Assembly (NCBI GenBank): GCA_021775095.1
Contig: JAJFII010000055.1
Location: 62,001-126,000 of the forward strand
Direction: 5' to 3'
DNA: 64,000 bases
From: Rhodospirillales bacterium
Lineage (GTDB): Bacteria; Pseudomonadota; Alphaproteobacteria; Rhodospirillales; Casp-alpha2
Of this stretch, positions 55,884 through 64,000 are shown piece after piece. Numbering within the stretch: the first letter of the stretch is position 1; every line of letters starts with the position of its first letter. The notes beneath the pieces are model-generated. The model searched no databases and had not been told where the DNA came from. It saw only the letters and a program-made list of their open reading frames with translations. The translations under genes and the position numbers were made by a program.

Positions 55884-57836
55884 TCAGGTGTTCTTGATAC
55901 CGGTCAGAAATTTCTCGACTTCGGATTTTAAAACCTCGGATTGTTTGTCTAATTCGCCGACTGCAAACAAAACATCATCGGATTTTTCGCCTGTGCTTTT
56001 TGCCGCTGCTTGCACCACGACGATGCTTTCGGTGACCATTTGAGTCCCATTCGACGCCTGTTCGACGCTTTTAGCAATTTCCTGTGTTGCCGATTTTTGT
56101 TCGTCAACCCCCGCTGATATTGCCGTTGAGATCGCGTTCACTCCGTTAACCGCATGACCAATTCCATTGATTGATTCAATGGTTTCCTGGGTCGCCTGCT
56201 GGATACCCGTCACCTGCCCAGCGATCTCTTCCGTCGCCTTAGCTGTCTGGTTGGCCAGTTTCTTTACCTCCGAGGCAACAACGGCAAACCCTTTGCCGGC
56301 GTCACCGGCCCGGGCCGCCTCAATCGTCGCATTCAGGGCCAACAGGTTTGTTTGTTCCGCAATGTCCTGAATTAACGACAAGACTTCACCAATATGCTGG
56401 CCCGCGTCTGCCAAACCACGGACACGCTCATTGGCGCTGGCAACCGCCTCGACGGCACCATCGGTCATTTTATTTGCCTGGGTAACCTGATTGGCAATTT
56501 CGTTTATGGATGCGGCCAATTGTTCGGCGGCACTTGCCACGGTTTGCACATTGTTCGACGCTTTTTCGGAGGCTGCGGAAACAGAGGTCGACTGGCGGCT
56601 CGCATCGTCGGCAACGGTATGCATGGAATCGGCGGTGGTCCGTAAATTGGATGTTGAAGCCGAGAAGGCATCGATGATCTTAGAGGCTTTTTTGTCAAAT
56701 TCATCCATAAGCAGCTCTCTTGCTTTCGATCGTTTGTCTTTTTCGATGCGTTCGGATTCCCCGCCTGCTGTCATTTCCAAATTGCGAATTAAACTTTCCT
56801 TGAAGACCTGTACCGCACCGGCGATTTGTCCCAGTTCGTTTGCCGACTGAGTTTCCGGTATTTCCACCGAGCTGTCGCCGTTCGCCAATTCACGCATGCA
56901 TCCGGTCAATTGGGTAATAGGACGTGAGATGCCTCTGGCAATCCATACGGAACACGCAATAACGAGAATCAGGGTCAAAACTATTATAGAGACCATCGTC
57001 AATGCGGTTTTATCGGCATTGGTTTTAGCGGCGTCCAGTGAACGTTCATAGTCGGCCCGATTGACGCTGATAATGGCATCAAATTGAGGCCCGGTTGCGG
57101 CAAATAATTTACTGAGTTTTGACACATCGGTTTTTAATTCCAGGCGAACTCGGGCAAGGTCGGCAAACGCCGCGTGATAAAATATCATCCGTTTGATAAT
57201 TTCTGCGCGGGCCCCGTCAGGAATGTCAGACTTCGCAAGCGCCGTTTCGAATTCGGCCATTCGCAAGGGCATGCGTTTTACATAGTCGTCATCGACACGC
57301 AGCAGAAAATCTTTCTCATGGCGGCGCATCATTAACATGATCACGGTCAAATCGTCTGCTTTAAATTCTTTGAGTCTGGATTCCACGTCCTGCACGGCTT
57401 TTCGCAGGGTGCCACGCATTCCTGATTTTTCATCCAGGCCAATGGATATCCACGCATCCGAAACTTTTTTAAATTGCACCACATATGTTGCAAACTTTGC
57501 CAGAACACCATCCACATTGGCGGTGATCATTTTGGATGGGTGAAAGTCGCGTAAGTTTTCGAGGCCGTTCATGACGTTGTCTACATTTTCCGCATGTTGG
57601 GCGATATACGTTTGTTGTTTTCGAATCAGAAAATCTTTTTCGCTGCGACGGGCATTTAAAAACTCATATTTGATGGCGTCCGCAAGGGTTAAGGCAGCGG
57701 CACTTCGGATCTGTACGTGCCCAAGATCAGCCGATTTTTTTGCTGTCATCATGTAGATACTGCCGACAATCACAAAACCAATCATCGAGACAAAAGCGAT
57801 CACTAATATTTGAAAATTAATCTTCAAGGTTTTCAT
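55884..57836 (-). CDS. Methyl-accepting chemotaxis protein with HBM-type sensor
   Basis: This 650-aa receptor has membrane helices at about 8-30 and 280-300. Between them lies a helical periplasmic domain with two copies of a basic-acidic DFL motif ([10 protein letters not shown] and [11 protein letters not shown]), the mark of HBM (helical bimodular) sensors that bind small organic acids. A HAMP domain ([12 protein letters not shown]) and a cytoplasmic signalling domain follow. The signalling domain has the conserved hairpin tip [18 protein letters not shown], so it should engage CheA and CheW. Its ligand is unknown. The cyclase-like and TerB-like genes lie downstream. Confidence 0.92.
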   Translation of the reverse strand: MKTLKINFQILVIAFVSMIGFVIVGSIYMMTAKKSADLGHVQIRSAAALTLADAIKYEFLNARRSEKDFLIRKQQTYIAQHAENVDNVMNGLENLRDFHPSKMITANVDGVLAKFATYVVQFKKVSDAWISIGLDEKSGMRGTLRKAVQDVESRLKEFKADDLTVIMLMMRRHEKDFLLRVDDDYVKRMPLRMAEFETALAKSDIPDGARAEIIKRMIFYHAAFADLARVRLELKTDVSKLSKLFAATGPQFDAIISVNRADYERSLDAAKTNADKTALTMVSIIVLTLILVIACSVWIARGISRPITQLTGCMRELANGDSSVEIPETQSANELGQIAGAVQVFKESLIRNLEMTAGGESERIEKDKRSKARELLMDEFDKKASKIIDAFSASTSNLRTTADSMHTVADDASRQSTSVSAASEKASNNVQTVASAAEQLAASINEIANQVTQANKMTDGAVEAVASANERVRGLADAGQHIGEVLSLIQDIAEQTNLLALNATIEAARAGDAGKGFAVVASEVKKLANQTAKATEEIAGQVTGIQQATQETIESINGIGHAVNGVNAISTAISAGVDEQKSATQEIAKSVEQASNGTQMVTESIVVVQAAAKSTGEKSDDVLFAVGELDKQSEVLKSEVEKFLTGIKNT

Positions 57837-58134
57837 GTCTTTTTTCAGCGACCGACGCTGTTCACCCTTCAGGAGTTTTTATCCCTAACCATCCACATGC
57901 CTTATTGTTTCTGTTTAGGATATTTATTCTACTTGCCAGTTAGATATAAATTTACGGTTCCCTAAAAGAATAGGAAAATCCAAGATTTGTTAAGTAAAAA
58001 GCACCCTTGCTAGATTAACGTCGTGTGAACATGTGTAAATTCGGCGTCCTTTACCGAGGCTGTCAATTGGCAGAAAAATCTGTACATATGGAGTGCAGTA
58101 CATCCCACGGGCCGGCGAGCAAGGACGTTAGCGT
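57837..58134. promoter_or_regulatory. Divergent intergenic region between the chemoreceptor and flavin-reductase-fold genes
   Basis: About 298 AT-rich bases must hold the promoters for both genes. I see no gene, repeat or strong palindrome in it. Promoter boxes could not be placed with confidence. Confidence 0.4.
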
Positions 58135-58746
58135 ATGTTTTGGAAAACCAGTGAACCTCACGGGTTACCCCACAATCCTTTTAAAAGTTGTGTTGTGCCG
58201 CGGCCGATCGGTTGGATTTCAAGTATAAGTGCGGATGGTTACATTAATTTGGCTCCCTACAGTTTTTTTAATGGAGTCGCCGGAGAACCACCACTGGTTA
58301 TGTTTTCCAGCACCGGGTCGCCGCCTCGGGCATCAAAGGACACGGTTAGCAATGTTGAAGCAACGGGCGAGTTTGTCTGCAATATGGCAACCTGGGAATT
58401 GCGCGACCGCATCAATGCCAGCAGCGCCCCGGCCCCATCCGAAACCAACGAGTTTGAATTGGCTGACCTGGAAATGGCCCCCTCAAAACTGGTTAAACCA
58501 CCGCGCGTTAAAATTGCGCCCATCCACATGGAATGTATCTACGTCGATACTATGGAACTGCCCTGTGATACGCCGGGCGGCCGCAACGCTCTGGTCGTCG
58601 GACAGGTCATTGGCATCCATATCCACGACACCTACATGTCCGATGGCATGGTTGATATCACCAAAATCCGACCCCTGGCCCGCATGGGGTACCAGGACTA
58701 CACCTCGGTTGAGAACGTGTTCACACTGAACCGTCCAACAAAGTAG
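58135..58746 (+). CDS. Flavin reductase-like protein with FMN-binding split barrel
   Basis: This 203-aa protein matches the flavoredoxin/flavin-reductase-like family. It has VVPRPIGWISSISADGYINLAPYS at the FMN-binding start, MFSSTG near 65, SNVEATGEFVCNMAT and the late PLARMGYQDY block. Such proteins bind FMN and may reduce flavin for a partner oxygenase or act on their own. AAGGA lies about 10 bases before the ATG. The neighbouring VOC-fold gene follows after 99 bp on the same strand, so they may work together, but no pathway is evident. Confidence 0.85.
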   Translation: MFWKTSEPHGLPHNPFKSCVVPRPIGWISSISADGYINLAPYSFFNGVAGEPPLVMFSSTGSPPRASKDTVSNVEATGEFVCNMATWELRDRINASSAPAPSETNEFELADLEMAPSKLVKPPRVKIAPIHMECIYVDTMELPCDTPGGRNALVVGQVIGIHIHDTYMSDGMVDITKIRPLARMGYQDYTSVENVFTLNRPTK

Positions 58747-58845
58747 TCGATTACAAAGACGTCAATGAACACGACATTCCCGGCAAATGTTGTTAGACTG
58801 TGTTCCATCACAATCGGTTTTGTTCACAACATATGAGACACCGCC

Positions 58846-59472
58846 ATGACCCTGCAATGTATTAATCATTTGGCTTTCATCACGCCCGACATCGTCAAAA
58901 CCGTGCGGTTTTATCGTGATCTGTTGGGCATGAAATTAACCGCTGGTATTGGCCATGACGGTTATCGCCACTACTTTTTCCGGTTGGGGGATAACGCATC
59001 TCATATTGCTTTCTTCGAATATGATGGTGCGTCGCCCATGAAACGCAAATTTCCCGGTGACCGGACTAGTGAACCCATCGGCTTTGATCATGTTTCCTTC
59101 ACGCTCGACAGCCGCCAGCAACTTTTTGCCCTCAAAGATAAACTCGAAGCGGCTGGATTGGACGTTCACGGGGCCGTTGATCACGGCATTTTTTGGTCCA
59201 TTTATTTTTATGATCCCAATGGCATCCCCCTGGAAGCCACGTGGGAAATCATGGAATTGACCCGGTTTCCGGCAATTGAAGACGACGACCCGCTGGCCAT
59301 CGCGGCGGAAGGCGCGGAACCTCAAGCGGGCCATTGGCCGGAAGTGACGTCGCCCACGGCAGCCGAAGACATGATCGCCAAATCGGGCAATGGACTGCCC
59401 ATGCGCGAGAGTTTTCTCAAACAGGGGTTGGCCCGTTACCGCGAAGAATCGGACGCTGTTGCTGCAGAATAA
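58846..59472 (+). CDS. VOC (glyoxalase/dioxygenase) superfamily protein
   Basis: This 208-aa protein has a VOC domain in residues 1-135: INHLAFITPDIVKTVRFYRDLLGM at the start, DHVSFTLDS in the middle and FYDPNGIPLEATWEIM at the end. The two His and the late Glu are positioned as metal ligands of the fold. The C-terminal 70 residues are acidic and unrecognised. The family includes ring-cleaving dioxygenases, glyoxalase I and resistance proteins; the substrate cannot be read. Confidence 0.82.
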   Translation: MTLQCINHLAFITPDIVKTVRFYRDLLGMKLTAGIGHDGYRHYFFRLGDNASHIAFFEYDGASPMKRKFPGDRTSEPIGFDHVSFTLDSRQQLFALKDKLEAAGLDVHGAVDHGIFWSIYFYDPNGIPLEATWEIMELTRFPAIEDDDPLAIAAEGAEPQAGHWPEVTSPTAAEDMIAKSGNGLPMRESFLKQGLARYREESDAVAAE

Positions 59473-59535
59473 ATAAACCCGACCGACTATTCAGGTCACT
59501 TCATATTCATTCTATCTCATAAAAGGACAAAAAAC

Positions 59536-60300
59536 GTGCTTCAACTTTTCAATCGCGCTTTCGCTTGCGCCCTGTTATTTACGGCTATTTCATCTGTATC
59601 ATCGGTGCAGGCGGGTCTATTTGATAATGCAAAAGGTATTCTCGACACGCTGCAAAATTCCGGCGAGAGCGCCACACCGGGGACTTTGGCCGGGACCTTA
59701 AGCGGCGATGAAATCGTTGCCGGCCTGAAAGAAGCGTTGCGCGTTGGTACGGAAAAGGTTGTCGGTCAGGTGGGCAAAAAAGACGGGTACTTAAACGATG
59801 AAACCATCCACATTCCCTTGCCCGACAGCCTGTCCACCGTTCACAAGACCCTTGAAAAAATTGGTTTTGGCAACCTCACTGCGGATTTGGAAACCCGCTT
59901 GAATCGCGCCGCCGAAAAAGCCGCTCCCGAAGCCAAAGACGTGTTTTGGCAATCGATAAGTGAAATGACACTCGATGACGCGAAAAACATACTGAACGGC
60001 AACGAAACGGCGGCGACGGACTATTTCCGCAGCCATATGTCGGCACCTCTGACCGAACGGTTCACTCCCATCGTTGACGCCAGTCTGGCGGAAGTCGGTG
60101 CCGTACAGGCCTATGACCAGATGATCAGTCAGTACAAAACACTGCCCTTTTTACCCGACGTTAAGGCCGACCTGACGGCCCATGCCGTATCGAAGGCCCT
60201 GGACGGGCTGTTCCATTACATTGCGACGGAAGAGGCGGCAATCCGCGCCAATCCTGCTGCCAGGACCACGGATATCCTAAAAAAGGTTTTCGCCAACTGA
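59536..60300 (+). CDS. DUF4197-family exported protein
   Basis: This 254-aa protein starts with GTG after an AAAAGGA ribosome binding site and has a signal peptide (about 1-26, ending SSVQAG). The rest matches the DUF4197 pattern: GLKEALRVGTEKVV near 65, the YLNDETIHIPLPDSL block near 88 and a helical C-terminal half ending in ILKKVFAN. The function of the family is unknown; it is expected in the periplasm. It is convergent with the DegT-type aminotransferase gene, with 8 bp between stops. Confidence 0.88.
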   Translation: MLQLFNRAFACALLFTAISSVSSVQAGLFDNAKGILDTLQNSGESATPGTLAGTLSGDEIVAGLKEALRVGTEKVVGQVGKKDGYLNDETIHIPLPDSLSTVHKTLEKIGFGNLTADLETRLNRAAEKAAPEAKDVFWQSISEMTLDDAKNILNGNETAATDYFRSHMSAPLTERFTPIVDASLAEVGAVQAYDQMISQYKTLPFLPDVKADLTAHAVSKALDGLFHYIATEEAAIRANPAARTTDILKKVFAN

Positions 60301-60308
60301 TACCGCAG

Positions 60309-61514
60309 TCAGCTCGGATTTGCCCGCTGCCGCACCGCTTCTTCGGCAATGATTTCGACGATGTCTCGGCAGTCGTTTTCGGAAAACGTCAACGGCACAC
60401 GGATGTCACAGGTCGTTGCTAAAACCTCAATGGTCGTCGGCAGGGGTGCCAATTCACCCAGGTAATGCCAACTGTCATATCGGCTGGTAAAGGCGACCGG
60501 TTCGGTACCACCGAACCATTTGATATCGACCCCGCGGGCCGAACAGCGTGCCAGGAAGTCCAGAACGTCGGCCGCTGCCGGCCCGGACACCTGAAACTGC
60601 AGGGACGATCCAACAAATGCTTCGTGTTGTTTCCGTTCGACAATATTCACGCCCGTCGCAGCGCGCAATCCACTTTCCAAAATCCGGTAACGCACATTCC
60701 AGCGCTCGATGTTCTGTTCAAGTAACGGCAATTGGCCACGCAGAATTGCCGCCCTGAGATTGTCCAGCCGGGCCGAACAATTGGGGCTGTCCAGTCGAAC
60801 CTTGCGGAACACCTCTTCCGCTGGAATTGCCCCGTGCGCCCCGTACAACATGTAAGAACCCGAGGCGACGACGGCTCGGGCGGCAAATTCCGGGTTATTT
60901 GTGGTTAATAATCCGCCCTCACCGGAATTCATATGTTTATAGGTTTGCGTGGAAAAACAGGCGATATCGCCAAAATTGCCGGAGCGAATGCCCTTCCACT
61001 TTGCCCCCATGGTGTGGGCGCAGTCCTCAATAAGAGTGATTTTATGGACCTCACATATTTCCACGATGGCATCCATATCGGCGATGTGGCCGCGCATGTG
61101 TGAGAGCATAAAATATTTGGCTCCGCTGGTTTTGGCCTTGGCCTGCAGGTCGTCCATGTCGGTGTGCCAATTGGCGTCGATCTCCACCAGTACCGGTACA
61201 CCGCCAACGGCAAATATGGCCCCCGGCACGGGTGCCAGCGTATAGGCATTGGCCAGCACTTTTGCCCCCGGTTTGACACCTGCGGCGCGCAGGGCAATTT
61301 GCATGGCCTGGCCGCCGGAGGTTGTCGCCAGACAATAGCGCGCGCGTTGCCAGGCCGCGTACTCGGTTTCCAGGAGACTGGCTTCCGACGGTTCTCCGGC
61401 GATACTGTTGTAGCGGTGCAAGCGGCCGCCCCGCAAAATTTCCACGACCCGGGCAATGGTTTTTTCCGAGATGGGTTCCTGCTGGGTAAACGGTTTTTCG
61501 AATATTTTGGCCAC
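60309..61514 (-). CDS. DegT/DnrJ/EryC1/StrS-family aminotransferase
   Basis: This 401-aa fold-type I PLP enzyme has the PLP phosphate site TTSGGQAMQIALRA near 65, IEDCAHTMGA (Asp164) and the Schiff-base lysine Lys193 in STQTYKHMNSGEGG. The family aminates keto-sugars or acts as dehydratase on nucleotide sugars, but small-molecule variants exist. It begins 2 bp after the HpsN-like gene, so the two form one operon. That points to a small keto or aldehyde substrate made by the dehydrogenase rather than cell-wall sugar synthesis. This substrate idea is inference. Confidence 0.87.
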   Translation of the reverse strand: MAKIFEKPFTQQEPISEKTIARVVEILRGGRLHRYNSIAGEPSEASLLETEYAAWQRARYCLATTSGGQAMQIALRAAGVKPGAKVLANAYTLAPVPGAIFAVGGVPVLVEIDANWHTDMDDLQAKAKTSGAKYFMLSHMRGHIADMDAIVEICEVHKITLIEDCAHTMGAKWKGIRSGNFGDIACFSTQTYKHMNSGEGGLLTTNNPEFAARAVVASGSYMLYGAHGAIPAEEVFRKVRLDSPNCSARLDNLRAAILRGQLPLLEQNIERWNVRYRILESGLRAATGVNIVERKQHEAFVGSSLQFQVSGPAAADVLDFLARCSARGVDIKWFGGTEPVAFTSRYDSWHYLGELAPLPTTIEVLATTCDIRVPLTFSENDCRDIVEIIAEEAVRQRANPS

Positions 61515-61516
61515 GG

Positions 61517-62824
61517 CTAATCGTACCGCTGTTGGTCGGCGACGTCGAAATCCCAGTCGTGGTCTGGATAATACTTATTCAGGCGCCAGTCACAGGCCCT
61601 GGCGTGACCATCCATGCCCTCCAGCCGGCTGATCCGTGAGGCGACGGCACTAAAAGTAAAATTAGCCTCTTCATTTATTTCCTGCCAGGTGAGAACTTTC
61701 AGGAACTTCATGACGTTCAGACCACCGGTATATCTGGCGGCACCTTTTGTCGGCAGGATATGATTGGTGCCTGAGCATTTATCCCCGTGGGTGACGTTGG
61801 CCCCTTCGCCCAAAAACAACGAACCATAATTTGTCAATCGGGCCTTCCACCAATCCAAATCCCTGGCAATCACCTGCAGATGTTCACTGGCATAACGGTC
61901 GGAGACCTGACAGACTTCTTCGCGGCTGTCGCACAGGATGATTTCCCCGTAGTCCCGCCAGGCGGTTGAAATGACGTCGCCGCTGGGAAAATCGGCGGCA
62001 ATTTTTGGCAGAATCCGGTCCACAGTTTCAGCCAATTGACGGGACGTGGTAAACAGCCAGACGGGCGAATTTGTGCCATGTTCGGCCTGACCTGCCAGGT
62101 CGATGGCGACGGTCATGGGATCTGCCGTTTCGTCGGCGATAACTGCACTTTCCGTTGGTCCGGCAAACACATCAATGCCGACTTCGCCAAACAACAGCCG
62201 TTTGGCCTCTGCCACATAGGCGTTTCCCGGGCCAACCAGAATATCCGCCGGCGGGGCACCAAAAAGCCCAAAGGCCATGGTTGCAATCGCCTGCACCCCG
62301 CCCATTTCCAGAATCATGTCGGCTCCGGCCAAATCCATGGCATAGGCAACCTGCGGGGCGATCGCATTGCCACGCGGCGGTGATGCGGCGACAACAAAGG
62401 GCACACCGGCAACCTTGGCCGTGGCTATGCTCATAATTGCCGATGCCGCATGGGCGTAACGCCCGCCGGGCACGTAACATCCGGCACAATTGATCGGTAT
62501 TATCCGTTGCCCGAGACGCACACCGGGCTCCGTTTCCAGGTCAAACTCGCTCAAGCTGGCACGCTGCGCCTCGGCAAACCGTTTGACCTGTTTGTGGGCG
62601 AACTGAATATCCTGTTTTTCCTGGTCGGTGACCTGTGCAATCAGCTGTTGTTTTTTTTCAGCCGTCAAAACAAACGCCCCGTCCCAGTCATCCAGGGTCC
62701 TTGCGTAATCGATGACCGTTTCTTCACCACCGGACCTGATGTTGGCAAGCATACCCTCGACGGTTTCGTGAATTAGATTATTTTCAGCCTGTTTCTCAAT
62801 CCGCGATCGCTTTATGACTTCCAT
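61517..62824 (-). CDS. hpsN: Histidinol dehydrogenase-family protein, sulfopropanediol dehydrogenase-like
   Basis: This 435-aa protein has HisD catalytic features: the zinc-site AGQAEHGTNS, the Glu-His pair in YASEHLQV and the His in SGTNHILPT. The block LGQRIIPINCAGCYVPGGRY is typical of HpsN, which oxidises 2,3-dihydroxypropane-1-sulfonate to sulfolactate with NAD, rather than of biosynthetic HisD, which is usually beside other his genes. The frame opens at 62872; ATG 62824 follows a GGGGG site and matches the family start. A LysR gene lies upstream and an aminotransferase downstream. Substrate is inferred from the family. Confidence 0.8.
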   Translation of the reverse strand: MEVIKRSRIEKQAENNLIHETVEGMLANIRSGGEETVIDYARTLDDWDGAFVLTAEKKQQLIAQVTDQEKQDIQFAHKQVKRFAEAQRASLSEFDLETEPGVRLGQRIIPINCAGCYVPGGRYAHAASAIMSIATAKVAGVPFVVAASPPRGNAIAPQVAYAMDLAGADMILEMGGVQAIATMAFGLFGAPPADILVGPGNAYVAEAKRLLFGEVGIDVFAGPTESAVIADETADPMTVAIDLAGQAEHGTNSPVWLFTTSRQLAETVDRILPKIAADFPSGDVISTAWRDYGEIILCDSREEVCQVSDRYASEHLQVIARDLDWWKARLTNYGSLFLGEGANVTHGDKCSGTNHILPTKGAARYTGGLNVMKFLKVLTWQEINEEANFTFSAVASRISRLEGMDGHARACDWRLNKYYPDHDWDFDVADQQRYD

Positions 62825-62859
62825 AATCCAAAACCCCCATTTAATTTTCCAAATGCCAC

Positions 62860-62894
62860 ATGGGTTATACAAAAAAGCAGAGATAATAACCCAT
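62860..62894. promoter_or_regulatory. Candidate operator upstream of the HpsN-like gene
   Basis: ATGGGTTAT (62860-62868) and ATAACCCAT (62886-62894) form a perfect 9-bp inverted repeat with 17 bases between, 36 bp before the start at 62824. The LysR gene upstream on the same strand is the natural candidate to bind it. The assignment is by position only. Confidence 0.45.
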
Positions 62895-62995
62895 AACCGT
62901 CAGTTCACTCCCAGATCAAAAGGGTTACCAGAGAGAACTTACATGTTTAGATATATTGAACAGTCATTTAGGAAAAAGTGAAAAGGTTGTTGCCG

Positions 62996-63967
62996 TCATG
63001 TCAGGGTTTCAATCGCGTTGGCCATATGCGGAACAATTTTGGCGAACCGGGGTATGACCTGGGTATCAATCAGATCGCGGCATTCAATTGCCAGTTGATC
63101 CGGCAATTCGCCCAGTTCCGCACTGCGAGCCACCAAATAAATGTGGCGCGAAAAAGCGGGAAATGGAACTTCAGTCACATCGACCTGCGAAATAAATCGT
63201 TCCGCATCAAGCAGGTTGAGGGGGGTTGTCAGGGTCCATCCCCTGGCCTGGACAACCATAGCAATGACGGAACGCGACGCTTCCAGCGAAAACTTTCGCG
63301 GCACATTAAAGCGGATTCTTTTCAGGTGCTGGGTGACGGATCGACCAATGGGTATGGCGTCGGAATACTGTATAAACGGGGCTTCTGTTAACTGTGAGGT
63401 CACATCGTTTTTAAGTTCTAGCAATCCCTTAACCGTCACCAGAATAAAAGGTTCACGGACCAGGGGGATTGTGCGAAAGCCGTTTACATCATCGGGCAGA
63501 CTGGCCGTTACGCATATATCGGCTTCGCGTTGGCGCAGCAATTCGAGCAGATGGTCGGAGCGACCGGAATAGGCATTAACAAAACAATCACGAAAACGAC
63601 GCTGCAGGTTGGCAACAAGAACCGGAGTCAGCGACGTGTCGAGATCATCGATAATCGCCAGAGTCAATTTCGGCATGTCAACCAGCCCATGGGCCGATAA
63701 CTCCGCCTCGGCGTCGGCAACGGTCTTCAGAATTTTGTGGGCATGGGCGCGCAACATTTGGCCGGCCGGCGTTACCTTCAGAGGGCGAGACTGGCGATCA
63801 AAAATTTTAGCCCCGACGGCGTCCTCTAAGACAGAGATTTGCTGGGAAACTGCGGATGTGCTGGTGCCCAGGCGTTTGGCACCTTCACTGATGGAACCGG
63901 TTTCTTCGACGACAACAAACGCCCGAAGGCCACGAAGCGTTAAATCAGATTTGGTTTTTGCCGACAT
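62996..63967 (-). CDS. LysR-family transcriptional regulator
   Basis: This 323-aa protein has the LysR N-terminal winged helix (LRGLRAFVVVEETGSISEGAKRLGTSTSAVSQQI) followed by the effector-binding domain from about residue 95. The substrate-domain segment PFIQYSDAIPIGR is a typical cofactor-pocket region. The ATG at 63967 is the first in frame. It is encoded 171 bp upstream of the HpsN-like gene on the same strand, and an inverted repeat lies between them. It probably activates that operon in response to a substrate-derived ligand. Confidence 0.9.
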   Translation of the reverse strand: MSAKTKSDLTLRGLRAFVVVEETGSISEGAKRLGTSTSAVSQQISVLEDAVGAKIFDRQSRPLKVTPAGQMLRAHAHKILKTVADAEAELSAHGLVDMPKLTLAIIDDLDTSLTPVLVANLQRRFRDCFVNAYSGRSDHLLELLRQREADICVTASLPDDVNGFRTIPLVREPFILVTVKGLLELKNDVTSQLTEAPFIQYSDAIPIGRSVTQHLKRIRFNVPRKFSLEASRSVIAMVVQARGWTLTTPLNLLDAERFISQVDVTEVPFPAFSRHIYLVARSAELGELPDQLAIECRDLIDTQVIPRFAKIVPHMANAIETLT

Positions 63968-64000
63968 ATTGGAAATTTTCCGCGATATCTTGAGAATTCC

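Noticed and set aside
61517..62824. Biosynthetic histidinol dehydrogenase (hisD)
   Set aside because: The active-site layout is shared, but the sequence blocks and the absence of other his genes favour the HpsN-like branch.

Overview
The window reads as chromosomal DNA of a free-living alphaproteobacterium, most likely a marine or aquatic Rhodospirillales-type organism. This rests on protein flavour only: an HBM-type chemotaxis receptor, a HpsN-like sulfopropanediol dehydrogenase, PuuE/UraH/UraD purine genes and PrtD-type secretion genes. No rRNA, tRNA, CRISPR or phage genes were seen.

Layout. (1) 1-7450 is a purine catabolism locus of two divergent units. On the minus strand lie uraH, xdhA, xdhB, xdhC, guaD and the first codons of a probable ABC ATPase. 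On the plus strand lie puuE and uraD. Together they run guanine to xanthine to urate and 5-hydroxyisourate to allantoin to allantoate, but no urate oxidase is visible. (2) 7534-8654 holds an SDR gene and a convergent intergenic region packed with C/G-rich hairpin repeats and a 13-unit CCCTTTT array. (3) 8655-13988 is a six-gene minus-strand sugar-acid operon (denD, dgoK, SDR, RraA-family, gnd, gntK). It is followed by a 265-bp MITE-like element, a plus-strand 2-hydroxyacid dehydrogenase and a GntR/FCD regulator. (4) 16177-20818 has a trans-sulfuration-type PLP enzyme, a TerB-like protein and a 980-aa fusion of a type 1 periplasmic binding domain, a ~200-aa beta domain resembling a pentameric ligand-gated channel ectodomain, and an MscS channel.

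(5) 20886-54509 is a giant-adhesin locus. One 9154-codon gene (27.5 kb) encodes a surface protein with an Ala-rich repeat region, a Pro/Ala/Val stalk with 31 consecutive prolines, Ig/cadherin-like domains and about 29 LamG/ConA-like domains separated by about 10 Ig-like domains. Two places show a domain inserted inside another domain. Divergent from it are a small putative regulator and a type I secretion operon (TolC, ABC ATPase, HlyD) that ends with a PilZ protein carrying both c-di-GMP-binding motifs. This suggests c-di-GMP-linked control of secretion or display of the adhesin.

(6) 54536-57836 (minus strand) holds a chemoreceptor, a class III cyclase-like protein and a second TerB-like protein. 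(7) 58135-60300 holds a flavin-reductase-fold protein, a VOC protein and a DUF4197 protein. (8) 60309-63967 holds a LysR regulator, a HpsN/HisD-family dehydrogenase and a DegT-type aminotransferase.

The strongest candidates for new biology are the binding-protein/ligand-gated-ectodomain/MscS fusion lying just downstream of the adhesin gene, and the nested lectin-domain architecture of the adhesin with its PilZ-linked exporter. All domain assignments are by eye from translations; no database search was run.
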